The notes under the pieces are model-generated. The model was given only the letters and a program-made list of their open reading frames with translations. It was not told the DNA's origin and searched no databases. A stretch of 64,000 nt of DNA from Miscanthus floridulus. Lineage: Eukaryota; Streptophyta; Magnoliopsida; Poales; Poaceae. The position numbers were made by a program, and so were the translations under genes. This document shows, piece after piece, positions 49,016-61,033 of the stretch. The stretch's first letter is position 1, and the number at the start of each line of letters is the position of its first letter. Where the stretch lies: assembly GCF_019320115.1 (NCBI RefSeq), contig NC_089584.1:72199533-72263532 (forward strand), read 5' to 3'.

Positions 49016-49420
49016 GACGAGACATGTGGGGCATTCTCTCCCAAGATTCTTGTGCACGCTTAGGGATATGGGCATCACCGAGGGGCCACTGCCGCCCACT
49101 CATGACGCAGGGCACTACTGCTCATGCATGTTTTGGTGCTAAGTTGAGGACAGGACTACTTCTGGATAACACAAATGAAAACATGACTAGTGGCAGCAAT
49201 GAAATTGCCCAGCCCTCGAGCTTTTCTAACATGTCATCATGACGGCGGTTGCTATTGTCATAATGCCGTTCTTCATGGTGGTCATCATCATGGCACGGCG
49301 CGGCTTGATTATGACTCAGGCGGCTCACTTAGCAACTCGCTTGGTAGCTTGGGCGGCTCGGTGGCTCGAGCGACTACACGGAGTTATAGGCAAACGAGCA
49401 TAATCAGAGCCTAATGGAGT
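49016..49420 (-). other. Displaced copy of a gag segment
   Basis: The minus strand encodes HDDDHHEERHYDNSNRRHDD, close to the His-Arg-Asp-rich end of gag at about 50765-50850. It lies beyond the pol stop (49649), so it is a rearranged or duplicated piece in the 3' region, not part of a gene. Confidence 0.4.
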
Positions 49421-49648
49421 CAGTTCAAGTAGATAGGCGAAGCCCTTCAGCGTGTCTGACTGAGGTGAGGGCGTAGTTTGATTTGAATGGCGATAGTATG
49501 CATCATCTTAAAGATGTTTAGCATGGAGAAAAACAAAAGATAATTGGAGGAAAATTATGAAGAAAACAACAAATGGAGAAAATATCATGAAGAAAATCAT
49601 TATTGAAATGCATAAATACATAGGGTGTACATATCATAGTAGGATGTC

Positions 49649-49720
49649 TCAAGGATAGAAACGCTTGAGGTGTTCGATGTACCAGGAGTTAGGGATGTCT
49701 ACGCCATCTTGATCGTAGAG
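49649..49720 (-). pseudogene. Extreme C-terminus of gypsy pol
   Basis: Encodes LYDQDGVDIPNSWYIEHL followed by KRFYP and TGA (49651-49649), the usual end of the integrase of Tat-type grass elements. It follows directly after the protease remnant, which places a deletion of several kilobases at about 49720-49750. Confidence 0.65.
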
Positions 49721-49739
49721 TCTATAGGATCCTGGTCGG

Positions 49740-50410
49740 GATCGCCTGCTCCTCCACTGGGACCTTCATGGAATAGGTGATGGAAGCCTCTAGTCTGGCC
49801 GAGACATCCATTGCATCAACGATGGCGAGTCCTTCTCTTTCGCAGTCGTAGGCAGTGGAGACATTAGCACACAAGGTGAGAACACCCTATTTCATTAGGA
49901 TCTTCAACACCACATAGACATAATGGGGCACGACCATGAACTTGGTGAGAGCTAGTAGGCCAAGGATGGTGTGGTAAGCGGTGCTGATGTCTGCCACAAA
50001 GAAGTTCATGTACTCAGTACAGAAGTGGTCGGCAGTGCCAAACAGGACTGGCAAGGTGATCTACCCCAAAGGTTAGGACCCTTTGCTAGGTACAATACCC
50101 TAGAATGGAGAATTAATAGGGATGAGATCTTCCTTTATGAGGCCTAACTTAGTTAGGGCTCCAGTGAATAGGATATTGAGGCACTCCAACCATCGATGAG
50201 GACCTTCTTAAATAGCATGTTGCGGATGGTGGGATTTAATAGGAGTGGGAAATGCCCTGGGTATGGGATATCTGCCCACTAGTCAACCCTACTGAATGTG
50301 ATAGGATACTCTGACCAGTCCAGATATCTGGGATCGGCGACCATGCTGTTTTGGGTGATCAACATGACCTACTGAGCAGTGAGCTTCTACTGGCATTTTC
50401 TCTCAGAACC
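49740..50410 (-). pseudogene. Gypsy protease region, many stops
   Basis: Read on the minus strand: SEYPITFSRVD, NPTIRNMLFKKVLIDGWSA, then a stretch with a clear Tat-type protease pattern including the active-site region, now GWSA where a GGSA-type motif is usual. Several TAG codons interrupt it. It would process the polyprotein; it is not functional. Confidence 0.55.
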
Positions 50411-50670
50411 AGCATACCCTCCGCAGATTGTGGCAACCATCTTGTTGGCATCTTGAGCAGTGGGTCATGTGTCCTTAGGACGCTCCTCCCCTTTGCCATC
50501 ATCTAACTTGTCGTCCTTGTGTGTTCGCCGTTTCTACTCCTCATTGTGGAAAGCTTTGGCCATGCCATGGCATTTCCGCATGGTGTGGTTGTTATTCTTA
50601 TGAATTAAGCATGGACCATCAAGGAGTTCTTTATAGGCAGCATTGAAATTTCACTTAGTGCATGGCTGCT

Positions 50671-52128
50671 CTATGTTGTTGATGGAGTTTTCCGGTCAGC
50701 GGTGACATGGTTGTGCAGCCCTTGATCCCTCTGGTCAATCATTATGATGGCGTTTGTGATCGTCCTAGCGCCTATCATGATCTTCATAATGCCATTCTTC
50801 ACGGCGATCATCACGATGTGGGTGGCAATCTGAGTGGGAAGCATGAGCAATGTCATCCTTGAACTGTCGATCAGCTTCTTCGGAGTCTGTATGAGTTTGC
50901 AACCTTGAGGAGTTCACCGATGGTCTAGGGCCTCTTGTGGTAAAGTTTGGAGCATAGCTCCTGACGATGATGGAGTCCTCTGGTGAAAGTGGAGATGGCC
51001 TCACTGTCTAGCCAATTCGTAGGTGGCCATATTCAATTCTGGATGTCATTGACCTAGGCCTGAGCTACTTTGAACAGAACTTGAATCTTGAGTATCTCCG
51101 GTGTTTGTGGGAGTCTAGCCAACTCATGGGTGGCCATAGCTAGATTGGTGCTCGGCATCTGCTCCACTCGCTGATTGTTCACCATGAGGAACTCTTGTTG
51201 GAGATTATGGGTGAGAGGCGGCGGGCCACCTCTGGCAGCTTGGGTGGCATTTTCTGCTTCTTCATTGCGATGTTGTTGGTGATCAGTGCTCCTAGCTTCA
51301 CACTCACAGCGCTGGACACTGGTCTCTCCATCGACAGCAACGCTTTTGTGGCTAACCATGAAAAGCTCTCTCCCAAAACCTAGAGGAAAAGATGAGCAAC
51401 TGTTGGTAGAGCCCTCAGAGTATGGCTCAGGGCTTTCCTCCAAGATTGTATGGAGCGTGTCATCTAGAAGATCTATTTGGATTTGCACCATGTTTACCAT
51501 TGGCGCATGCTGGTCGGCCTCAGGGAAGTTGATCTGATAGAGGTCATTGATGTGGCTGTGCTCGGCGTGGTCAACAAAAAGATGGTGCATGGTGTCCTGA
51601 TAGATCAGAACTGCACCCACCAGCTCAAAAGAATAGGGCTTTGGCATGCTCTCTGTTAGGGCAGGGAGTTCTTAGCGTTGAACGGTACGCCCTTCTGGAG
51701 TTGCCATGATCATCAAATCTTCATCTTGCCACCTCGGATGACATGCACAAGCAAGGTGCTTGGCATTAGTGGCATGGTGACCTTGGAGTGTAGGAACTTT
51801 GACGCTTGCTCTAGATTGATCTAAGACCGAATCCACGAGGAGCTAGCATTCTGCTAAGTGGTCTATGACCCGATCAATGGATGCGATCAGATCATCATTG
51901 CTGATGGATCTCCTAACCAAGTGGTGAGGCACCAAGATCAGAGATGTCATTGTAGATGTTGGCATGATCAGTGCAGGGTGATTCTGCACTACCTCCATGA
52001 TTTCCTCGATGCCGTTGGTGCCAATGACCAAGGTCATAGATCCGACCATGAAGGTTTGACCTAGCTCAGGAAGGATCATGGAGCTCAGGAAGCGGACCAT
52101 CTGGCTTGCCATGGAATTAGCACGCACA
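50671..52128 (-). pseudogene. Gag region of the deleted gypsy element
   Basis: The longest open part is 51054-51647 (197 codons: HHLFVDHAEHSHINDLYQIN, IDLLDDTLHTILEESPEPYS, FPLGFGRELFMVSHKSVAVD), then 50765-51004 (NFTTRGPRPSVNSSRLQTH, and a basic, His-rich end). The frame is interrupted between these. This is the gag and spacer protein of a grass Ty3/gypsy element. The capsid core is not clearly visible, so part of it may be deleted. Confidence 0.55.
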
Positions 52129-52147
52129 CCCCCTACCTGGCATGCCA
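52129..52147 (-). other. Primer-binding site of the deleted gypsy element
   Basis: TGGCATGCCAGGTAGGGGG on the minus strand, directly next to the 5' LTR end at 52148. It resembles the non-Met PBS of grass Tat-type elements. Confidence 0.7.
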
Positions 52148-52615
52148 CTATCGATGAAATATGGTTAGTAGTCTACCGAGAGGTATGTCCACAGTAGTAG
52201 ATGAATCACTGGAGGTGCGCATAATAGGAGCCAGATGGTGACACAAGTGTGGAGACAAGCAATTTATACAGGTTTAGGCCGTCTGATTGATGTAATACCC
52301 TACGTCTTGTGTCTTTGGTGGATTGTATTGAATATGAGATGCCTTCGAGGGGGTCCCTACCCACCTTATATAGTCTAGAGGGTAGGGTTACATGTCGGTT
52401 TAAGTCTAGATCTATTCGGCTATATGGAAAGTATTTACAAAGAATACGATATCTATCATATCCGAACAGATCTTCCTTCATCGCCAAGATGTTTTCTAAT
52501 TCCCTTGCAGTGCATGCTGACCAGAGCCAAGAACCATAGGCCTTGATCTTATGGGCTAGACCTCCCCTGGCGGTGCGGCCCATGTCCATTGCCATGGGTA
52601 CCTAGGGTTATACCA
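52148..52615 (-). repeat. 5' LTR of the deleted gypsy element
   Basis: 468 bases. On the minus strand it begins TGGTATAACCCTAGG and carries the promoter-like CTATATAAGG (52364-52373). It matches 46405-46809 apart from scattered substitutions and one gap. Confidence 0.75.
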
Positions 52616-53528
52616 CCCATAATGATACAATCACTTGATCCAACTTGGCTTCCTCCTTCACGACTTGCTCGAGGAAAGAGGATGAGCTTTTTCAAGCTTT
52701 GAGTGAGCTTTGCCAAGTTTCTCATGGGCTTTCATTAGCCTCTCATGAGTGGCATTGAGCTCATTAAAGGATTGCTCAAGAGATTTGACCTTCTTGCGTA
52801 ATTCATTGCACTCCTTTCTCTTCATCTCAAAGCAAGCATGTACTTGCTCACACATATCTATGAGCTCCTCCTTTGTGTACTCCTCATCATCATCATCATT
52901 CCTACAATCATCACTATCAAAATCATCATCATCACTCACATCATATTTTACCTTGGTAGGCTTTGTCATGAGGCAAGTCGATGGTGAATCAAAGATGGAA
53001 GGCTTATTGTTGAAGGCGATGCTTGCTAGTGCCTTCTTAGGAGACTTCTTGTCACCATCACTAGAATCACCATCATCGGATGAGCCATCACTATCCCAAG
53101 TGACCACATAGCCTCCACCTTTTTTGTTTTTTTGGAAGATCATCTTCTTCTCCTTCTCCTTCCTCTCCTTCTTTATTTCTTCTTGTCATCCTCATCATTA
53201 TCACTATTGTAGGGGCAATCCACTACAACAAGATCCTTGCTCTTGCACTTGTAGCATCTTCTCACATACTCCTTGTTGTGATCTCTTCTCTTCCTTGCAC
53301 CATAGCCCTTCTTCTTTATGAATTTGCCCATATAAAGAGAGCCATGGCCTCATTATCAATATCACTAGCATCTTCATCCTCACTTAATTCTTCCTTGTTC
53401 TTGGATGATGAGCTAGCCTTGAATGCTACACTCTTCTTTTTGTCTTCATTCATCTTCTTTTCTTGATCAACCCCTTCCCTTTCCACATGGTATGTCTCTT
53501 GTGTCATGACATCACCTAGTACTTGGTT
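52616..53528 (-). pseudogene. Copia gag, C-terminal half with acidic and coiled-coil regions
   Basis: Minus strand. 53316-53507 encodes TQETYHVEREGVDQEKKMNE and an Asp/Glu/Ser-rich tract. 52658-53143 encodes VVTWDSDGSSDDGDSSDG, then KYDVSDDDDFDSDD and a coiled coil (LRKKVKSLEQSFNELNATHE). It continues into the piece at 46380 once the gypsy element is removed. Frames shift near 53150-53300. The long acidic gag extension fits SIRE-type copia elements. Confidence 0.75.
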
Positions 53529-54185
53529 GGGGGAATTCCCTGTGTGCCATTAAAAAAGATCGCAATGCCCTGTGTGTCCCTACAAAATTTCAGCGGTCTT
53601 CAGCGCCACTGCTCCAACTTTTTTGTGCCCTCCATGTCACTGCCATCAGTTTAGGCTCTAATGCCGTCAAACTGCAGGTGTGAAAAGTAAAAAATACCCT
53701 TAAGTCTAAATATGCCATTAATTTTTTGATCATCTTAACGACTTCAAATGAAAAAACTCAAAACTAGAAAGTTGTAGATCTCGTCGAGATCTATAATTTT
53801 CATATAAAAATTATCTTCATTTAATTCTGCAAAAAAATATGATTTGATATGATTAATATATCTTAGAAAAATTATATCTTTTTTGTAGAATTAAATTAAG
53901 ATAATTTTTATATGAAAATTATAGATCTCGATGAGATCTACAACTTTCTAGTTTTGAGGTTTTCATTTGAAGTCATTAAGAAGCTCAAAAAAATTAATGA
54001 CATATTTAGACTTAAGGGTATTTTCAACTTTTCACACCTATAGTTTGATGGCGTTAGAGCCCAAACTGACGGCAGTGGCATAGAAGGCACAAAAAAGTTG
54101 GAGCAGTGGCATTGAAGACCGCTGAACTTTTCTTGAGGCACATAGGGCATTGCGATATTTTTAATGGCACATAGGGAATTCCCCC
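53529..54185. mobile_element. 657-bp foldback or MITE-like inverted-repeat element
   Basis: Both ends read GGGGGAATTCCC outward-in, and the two halves are imperfect inverted repeats over almost their whole length: GGCACAAAAAAGTTGGAGCA at about 54084-54103 pairs with the region at about 53610-53630, and ATAGATCTCGATGAGATCTA at about 53921 pairs with about 53776. It interrupts copia gag between IIIRG (54198) and the NQVLGD-type region. I could not fix the target duplication, so the superfamily is open. Confidence 0.75.
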
Positions 54186-54530
54186 TAGTTGCTTCAGTCA
54201 TCCTCTAATGATTATCAATCTCATTGTCTCAAATCTTGGAGGTAAGCACATTAAGAACTGATGAGAGACATCATCATCATTGATCTTCTCACCCAAAGCC
54301 TTCAAGTCATTAATGATCACTTGCAATCTATGGAACATCTCCGGAATGCTCTCAACATCCTTAATCTTGAAGCTTGTCAACTTGTCCTTGAGGATGTACA
54401 ACTTGGCACTCTTGATAGCCGGTGTGCCCTCATATGTCTCCTCTAATCTCTTCACACCTCACTAGCTCTATCGCAATCCTTGATTTGCTGAAACACCTTT
54501 GAATGTGTGGACAGCGAAAAGTGATGGACC
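54186..54530 (-). pseudogene. Copia gag, N-terminal core
   Basis: Encodes HSKVFQQIKDCDRASEV, then RLEETYEGTPAIKSAKLYIL, SIPEMFHRLQVIINDLKALG and FLMCLPPRFETMRL, the copia gag core. It ends at the foldback element on the left. Beyond about 54530 the similarity to gag is lost; the gypsy LTR begins at 54640, so the gag start and the copia 5' LTR lie elsewhere or are missing. Confidence 0.8.
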
Positions 54531-54639
54531 CGCCGCTGGAGAACACATAGCAAGCCGAGAGAAACCACATGGATCATATCCCGAGCTCTCCCCGAAATTA
54601 GGAGGACACCAGACCAAATGGACGTGACCTTGGGTGTGT

Positions 54640-55307
54640 GTTGACGGTAGTCAACAAACATTATAAACCATCAATATAACTTGTATAAGGGCATGAATAT
54701 AATCACCAACATAGGTTTAGGGGTTTAAACTAACAAATTCCATGAGTTTTGCTAAATCTATATTTTTGCAGGGTTTATCCACAAAACTATCAAGGTGGAC
54801 CTAGATGTTAGAATTAATAGCACTTATTCATAGTGAAAACAACACCACAAGGATTTAGAAGACTCAAGAGGACACCACACCAAAGCGGAGGGCGAGACGC
54901 AGTCAGGTGGGGTTGGTCGACCCCAACTTTAGACCGGCCGGTCTGTGGCCCCACCTGTCAGTCTTTGTCTTGTTATGTTAGTTCTCCACCACCTCTTAGA
55001 TTGCATCTACGCCATTCATTCAAGTTAGTTTGATTCGAGGGCTCAAAATTGATGCTCTGGCCTATATATACCAGCCTTTGCCACCCCCTGAGGCATCAAA
55101 CCCTAATCAAGTCATTTGAGAAGATAGAAACCCTAATCATCCTTAGAGCTCCACTATTTTCTAGGGCATAACTAGCTAGGCTAGGTCTAGAGGGAGGCAA
55201 GCTTCGTTTGGATTCCTGATCGTCTTAAGAGCATGGCTTGGTATAGCATTTATACACCCTCTTTTTTGTATCTCTCATTAATTTTATATGTTTGCTACAA
55301 TTTTTAT
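54640..55307 (+). repeat. 5' LTR of the Athila/Tat-type element, first part
   Basis: Starts TGTTGACGGT. A TATA box lies at 55062-55070 (CTATATATA), followed by sequence rich in AAACCCTAATC, as in many plant LTR promoters. The LTR is cut by copy D at 55308. Confidence 0.6.
55062..55070 (+). promoter_or_regulatory. TATA box of the Athila/Tat-type LTR
   Basis: CTATATATA lies in an LTR about 420 bases from its start, in a good context for transcription toward the right. The solo LTR inserted about 240 bases downstream would block a normal transcript. Confidence 0.5.
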
Positions 55308-58300
55308 TGTAACACCCTAGTGTTAAGATTTGTATTTGGCACCAACATTTCATGAGCACAAGTATCATCCAAGCATTCATGAACATGAGCATATGAAATT
55401 TCATCTGATTCTTATACCTTATCTCATGAAATGTTGATTTTATATATTTGCTTATGCTTGCAATCATGTATGACAAATGTATGAGATGGTTGTGAGGTCA
55501 TGAAAACACCTTAGACACATCTAGAATGATAATTGGAACAATGTTTATATTCATGACATAGACCAAATTTGCTTCTAAGTGTTGGTTTCATTTGAAATGC
55601 CATTTTCATGATGCTAGTTTGACTAGAGTTGAATAGTAGCTTAGATTGTTGGCATGGTTGTGTGACCTAAATAAAAGTTGTAGTTCTTGTCATGGGTAAC
55701 AAACTTTATTGAAGGGTCATTAGCCAATTCAGTGCTAACATGGTCAAATAGAGCTCACAAGTATCAACAAAATGCTATTTTCAAAAACTTGAAATTTCGT
55801 TGTCTTTAACCGAGTTTTAGTTTCAATGTAGTCCACTTTGGAGCTTTGTAGTTTGAAAACCATTGAGAATTAGATGCTGGTTCCTAAAGCAAAGTTGGAG
55901 ATCTCACATAGCTCTACAACTTTTACTAATACCAATTTTGCTAACTCGAACTAGATTAGGAGATATAGAGGAACAAAGTAGCATTGTCAGTCAGCTGATC
56001 GACACTTAGCCGATTTGTATTGGCTGGCCGTCATGGCCAATAGCGCTAGGCCATGCGCGCCCTTGGCAGTAGCATGCTAGTGTTCACCCAGCTGGTTGGG
56101 CTAGCAGAGGGAGATAAAGGAGGCAAAGCAACCATGCTCACTCGCTCTCGCTCTCTCGCCCCCTCTCTGCCTCTCCTTCATCCGTAGTAGCAAGCCGAGC
56201 ACCGCTGTCACCATTGCCGAGCTCCACCACGTTCGCACGCCACTGCCATCACACCATTGTGTGATTGCTCATGCACACCGCTTGGCCATCACCTCCTCCA
56301 CCTCACTGACCCACCATTACCTTAGCTCGAGCCAAGGTAACGGCCTATGGGCCATTGTCATCGCTGCCATGGTCATGGAGCACCACCGAGCTCTGAGCTC
56401 GCTGTGGCCAGCCTTATCCACTGCTCCTCCTACCTCCTTCTCCTTGGTTCTATCATTGCCTTAGGTCATAGATACTCATGTCATTGTTTATTTAACTGCT
56501 ACCACCGCCGTCATGCAAGAATGCATGACGCCGTCATACGCGTCTGCCATGGCTGCAAGCACGCGCTCGTTGCCACCATCTTCACCGGCCACCCTTAGCC
56601 ACTCTGTTACCCATTACTGTTTCGCCTAGAGGTGTTGCACCTTCCCCGATGATGGAGACCTACCTTCGGCCATCGTCTTGTCGGAATGGTGACACCACCA
56701 CCATGCTCTATGCACCGCTATGCCACCATGCACGTGGCCGGAGCTCACCGCTGCTTCATTGTGGCTCGATCCACACCGTAGAGCTCCGCTAGGGTTCATA
56801 GATGCCATAGCCACACTCGCCTAGCCATGCCGTTGTTGGGGATGGCCAGAGCACCACCACGTGCCATCGCCGAGCCGCCATGTTCGCCGGTGAGCTGGCT
56901 CCTGTGATCCAACGAGCAAACCTAGGGTACTAGTAGGTGCTCAAGAGAGTGCGGAACACGACGCCAATGACCTCACAGCCGGTGACCTCGCCATCAATGA
57001 GTTTGCTGCCGGTCAAGCCGTGCCCCTGCTCTGTGTGTCGCTAACATGTGGGTCCCATTGATTCGCGGGTCCCAGCGTCAGTCGGTTTTTGAAATGTTTT
57101 TCTTGATTTATTTTCACATATTTGAATGCAAACTTCACAAATTCATATCTAGAGCTAGGAGTATCCAAATAGGGTGAACCAAATTTTTTTTGGATTCATC
57201 TTGAAGTATACTATTTGATAAAAATATGAAATCTACTATTTAGGGTATTTTTCTAGGAGAATTAAATTGAGCAAGATAAGTGCTTTTGAAATACTTTCTA
57301 TCTTATAAATTGCATAACTTGAGCTTGGAAGGCGATAAAATTGTGATTCCAATTTTTTTCTCTTGTGTTGACGGGATCTACATAGGAAAAATATTAAACC
57401 TATAGTAAGCACACTTGTAATATGGTCTTCATATTTAATCCTAATTAATTGCTAGTTTCTAGTTAAATTAATTGGGGTAGAAATACATAACATACAAGCA
57501 TACAAATTTTTACACAATATTCTCATGCTAGGAGGAAAATAAGAAAAATATTAAATCTATTGCTTGACACTTTTCACTATGCTAAACTATTTTTGCTAAA
57601 ATAAGCTTATGTAACTTGTCATTTTCATAGAGGTATCTATACTTATCCAAATGGCATGAAATTTGTACAGTAGACTATTAGAGTCATTTTTAGGCTACTG
57701 TAATTTTCTCAGAATTTATTAAGGACTAGAAATATTTATCCTTTAAATCACCTTATTATCTAAGGAAATTAATAAATGAATATAAATAAATTAGTTAGGC
57801 TTAACCATGATGTTTTCTATGTGTGTGATGCATATAATCCATTGATACTATTAGTGAGGATTAGAAGTATTTGTTTATAGGTAGCTAGTTAATTATTGCC
57901 TTATAATTCAACTAGATGGTTGCATGTATAGTTTTTGTTGTTGTAATAATTTCATGATGATAATGACCTTTTCTATGAAACTTGTTAATAACAAAGTTGT
58001 AGATAACTTACTTATTTACCTTGTGTTAGATTTTCATAATCATAGGCCATATGGTATAAGAATTATAGATGTTAGAAGTTTGTTATCAGAAATGCTTGCT
58101 CTCTGGATAGATCTGAATGATTGAATTGTTTGACCTATATAGTTTCTGAATCACATTAAGATGATTAAAAGAAAGTTGTAGGCAATTTCATAAGATTTTT
58201 AGAATGTCCACAATCATATAATTTTGATGTGTGCAACTCCAATTATGGTCAAAACAAGTGACTGATGTCTTGTAGTCTAGAAAATTGCTTAGATGAGAGT

Positions 58301-60139
58301 TTGTTTAAGTTACTAGAGAAGAGATATGCACCTACTCAGTAAAAGAAAATGTAACTTGTTATTACCATAATGCAATGCTGCCAAGAACACTTATGAGGAT
58401 GCATTCATCACATCACATCATATTATACATGTCATTATAAATATGCATTCGTGATATCTTATTTCATGCTGATGCATATAGGATCGTCCAAAGGGATAAA
58501 CCTTTTGGAGTTCAACAAAGAAGAAGAGGAGGAACAGCAGGAAACACCGTAGGCTGTAGCTCTAGAAGAAGTGGAGCAAACTCTTAAGGACCTCCCTAAG
58601 TGCCCAAATCATAAGCCAACCTCTTTCCTTAAAGGCAAGCCCCACAGCATTATAAGTCTCATATGTTTTACAAAACTTCACTTGAGTCCTTTATGTTTGA
58701 TGCATTAGGTTACAAGATTTGATTGGTAACCCATGATGCATAGAACTACCTTATCTAGATACATATACCTTTAACCCTATGTAGGTCCGAGATCGAATAT
58801 ATTCTTAGCCATGCTTAGACCGGTAGAAGTCGGGTGATTTCCTATCACCTGTGAGATATAGGTGGATGCCGAAGCATGGTTAGCTATATATGCTATCGTG
58901 GAAAAAAACCATGGGGTAATGTAAATGGAGGCCAGGTTGAGTCTATGTGTAGGTTGACTCATGTGATTCCGTGTGTGCTAATTAAGGACCGTACCGTTGT
59001 TGGCGCTTCTGTCGAGATTGAACGCATGCCACTCACTTAGCTGGCCGGATAACTCGTTCTGACCATGAAGACGAGTAGCACAACTCAGGCTGGGCCCCAA
59101 TTCTATAAAAGTGTGCACTCTATATGGTAGTAAGGATGTGTAGGGAGCCAAGCGTCAGCCCAAGGGTAAGCTAGGCCTGAATGTTCTAGCAATTGGTTGT
59201 CCCTAATTGTGCGGCGCTGGGCGAACCCACAAAATGTGGACCTGAGTTGTACCAAAGGTAACCTAAGGTGACCGTTGATATGGTCTACCTAGGTTTGTGT
59301 TAGGAATAAATTCCCAGCTGGTTGAAATCAATTTAAATCATCGTCTCTCCCGGACAGTGAGAAACTTGGCTAGTCCCAACATCATAGTAACTGTGTTATG
59401 GATTATGATGGTTCAGATGAACATGAATTATTATATAGGCTATGGTTACTATTTTATGCTACTAAATGATATACCACATGTTTGGCATAGGCAAGTTGCT
59501 AATCTAGAGATGAATAGCTATAATTAACTTAATGACCAAATTATAACTATATACTTGAATTGGTAAGCTTTTTATGCAAAATGTTGTCAAGCTAGCTCCA
59601 CTTATAAAACCTTACATATTGGAGTCACTTATTTTTAGTTTATGACGGGTAAGTCTAGCTGAGTACCTTCTTGTACTTAGGGTTTTATTCCCATTTTTGT
59701 AGATGGTATAGTTTATCATGGCTATTAGAAGAACTGCTTCTATCCTGCCATGGACAAGGAGTAAGCCCTAGGCAGGCATCTCTTATTAATCCCTCTCTTA
59801 TGCTTTTGTGGAAGTGTGATCATGAGCTGGCACTATATTTAAACAATGTTGCAGATGTTGGTTTCAAACTTTTAATTTGCTTCCGCTACTATTTTACTGA
59901 ACTTGGTTTGTAATAACCTAAATTTGTACTCTGATGGATGAACTGTATTTGTGAACTTTATGTAACGTGTGACATGTATGTTGAATCATGTACGATCTTG
60001 GTTGTATGTTGATGATTAATCGAGACCCTTCATGGTACTCGATGGACTACCAGATTTATATGGGCTCAAGTATGATAGTGCGACTGCTTGTGGGCTGCCA
60101 TTGTACTTATGCTCTTATAAATTGGTCGGTTCTGCTATA
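55308..60139 (+). mobile_element. Solo LTR of the chromovirus-type family (copy D)
   Basis: 4832 bases from TGTAACACCC to an end homologous with those of A and E. No PBS follows and no purine tract precedes it. The flanking 5-mers TTTAT (55303-55307) and GTTAT (60140-60144) match at four of five positions, which suggests a solo LTR left by recombination between the two LTRs of one element. It has the shared partition: GC block (about 56000-57080), AT block, exon-like segment. Confidence 0.75.
58482..58660 (+). other. Exon-like coding segment in solo LTR D
   Basis: After AG (58480-58481) it encodes GSSKGINLLEFNKEEEEEQQ, an in-frame TAG, then KDLPKCPNHKPTSFLKGKP and SIISL. Compare A (GSEEEITLLEF) and C (GVPEGVTLLEF). 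The TAG is one change from a Gln codon. Confidence 0.5.
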
Positions 60140-61015
60140 GTTATGACATTGTTCTTTGTATTAATCATGTTCCTAGTTATCATGTTCATCTTCTACTTTG
60201 ATTATATGCTTAGTATAGTTAGATTATCGTCATGTTCATGCATAAGTTTGTATAGCGCTCATTCGTTAGATCTAGGGGTGAGTGGTCAACATTGTGTAAG
60301 CGTGGTGCTTATACGTTGTTTATCTATGGATACACCCTATATTCCAGGCAATATAGTAGATCGTGGATGTGACACTTCCGTTGAGTCCTTTGTAGTCCAC
60401 TCCCTGAATATAGGATAAGTAAGATCCATTTACGAAGGAAGACAAGCTCTGTTTAACCATGATTACTAAGTGTAATTGCACTAATCAACGTATGCTTTGC
60501 CTTATAATTAAGAATGACTTAGGAATTATTCCTCTAATATTCTACTTAGCCATGCTAATGCCATAGAAAGGAGTAATCTGAGTGATCAATGATTAGTTAT
60601 TATTTGCCATTCATATACATTTATCTCTTGACTTACCCCTGTTATGAGTAGAAGTTTTGTTATGGTTTATTTCTCTATCATGTGTATAAGTTATCAATAT
60701 ATTCCCAATGTCCATCCTTCCCTATGGTAAAAATATAAATAACAATACCTGGAATACTCCCGGGTGAAGTGCTACAATGGTATATTATTTGTGTGCTTGC
60801 AGATTCCTTTCAATTATATATATTCTATATAGTCACATGAAATACTAAAGTACTTCTTAGTGTCATTCTAGAAGTGGCGCTAGGTAGTACCAATAAACAT
60901 TTCTAGCACCATCGCTAGGGATGACAACATAGTAAAAATGATGCTAAGAAATGTCAACAATCATTAGGTGACTACTTAAGAAAGTGACAAGTTCATAAAT
61001 ACCAACAAGCATTTC
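60140..61015 (+). repeat. Athila/Tat-type LTR, second part, with PBS-like repeats
   Basis: LTR sequence resumes after copy D. Near 60896-60913 and again near 61016-61033 the phrase CATTTCTAGCACCATCGC or CATTTCTAGTGCCGTTGT recurs. Both are transition-decayed versions of the same PBS-like unit. The probable LTR end is near 61011 (AAGCA). Confidence 0.45.
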
Positions 61016-61033
61016 TAGTGCCGTTGTCGGGCA
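61016..61033 (+). other. Probable primer-binding site
   Basis: TAGTGCCGTTGTCGGGCA resembles the TGGCGCCGTTG-type PBS of Athila/Tat elements with a few transitions. The copy at about 60899 is weaker. Confidence 0.5.

Larger units (their letters stand above)
46405..52615 (-). mobile_element. Internally deleted Ty3/gypsy element (minus strand)
   Basis: The LTRs are 52148-52615 (5' LTR) and 46405-46809 (3' LTR). PBS TGGCATGCCAGGTAGGGGG lies at 52147 down to 52129, and a purine tract GCGGGG lies beside the 3' LTR. The internal region holds gag, a protease remnant and then, directly after the protease, only the last 20 or so residues of pol. RT, RNase H and the integrase core are missing, so the element would need enzymes in trans. 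I could not settle the target duplication. Confidence 0.75.

Noticed and set aside
48718..49115. Long overlapping ORFs on both strands (up to about 100 codons)
   Set aside because: They are produced by the 42-bp tandem repeat, whose length is a multiple of three. No start context, domain or conservation supports a protein.
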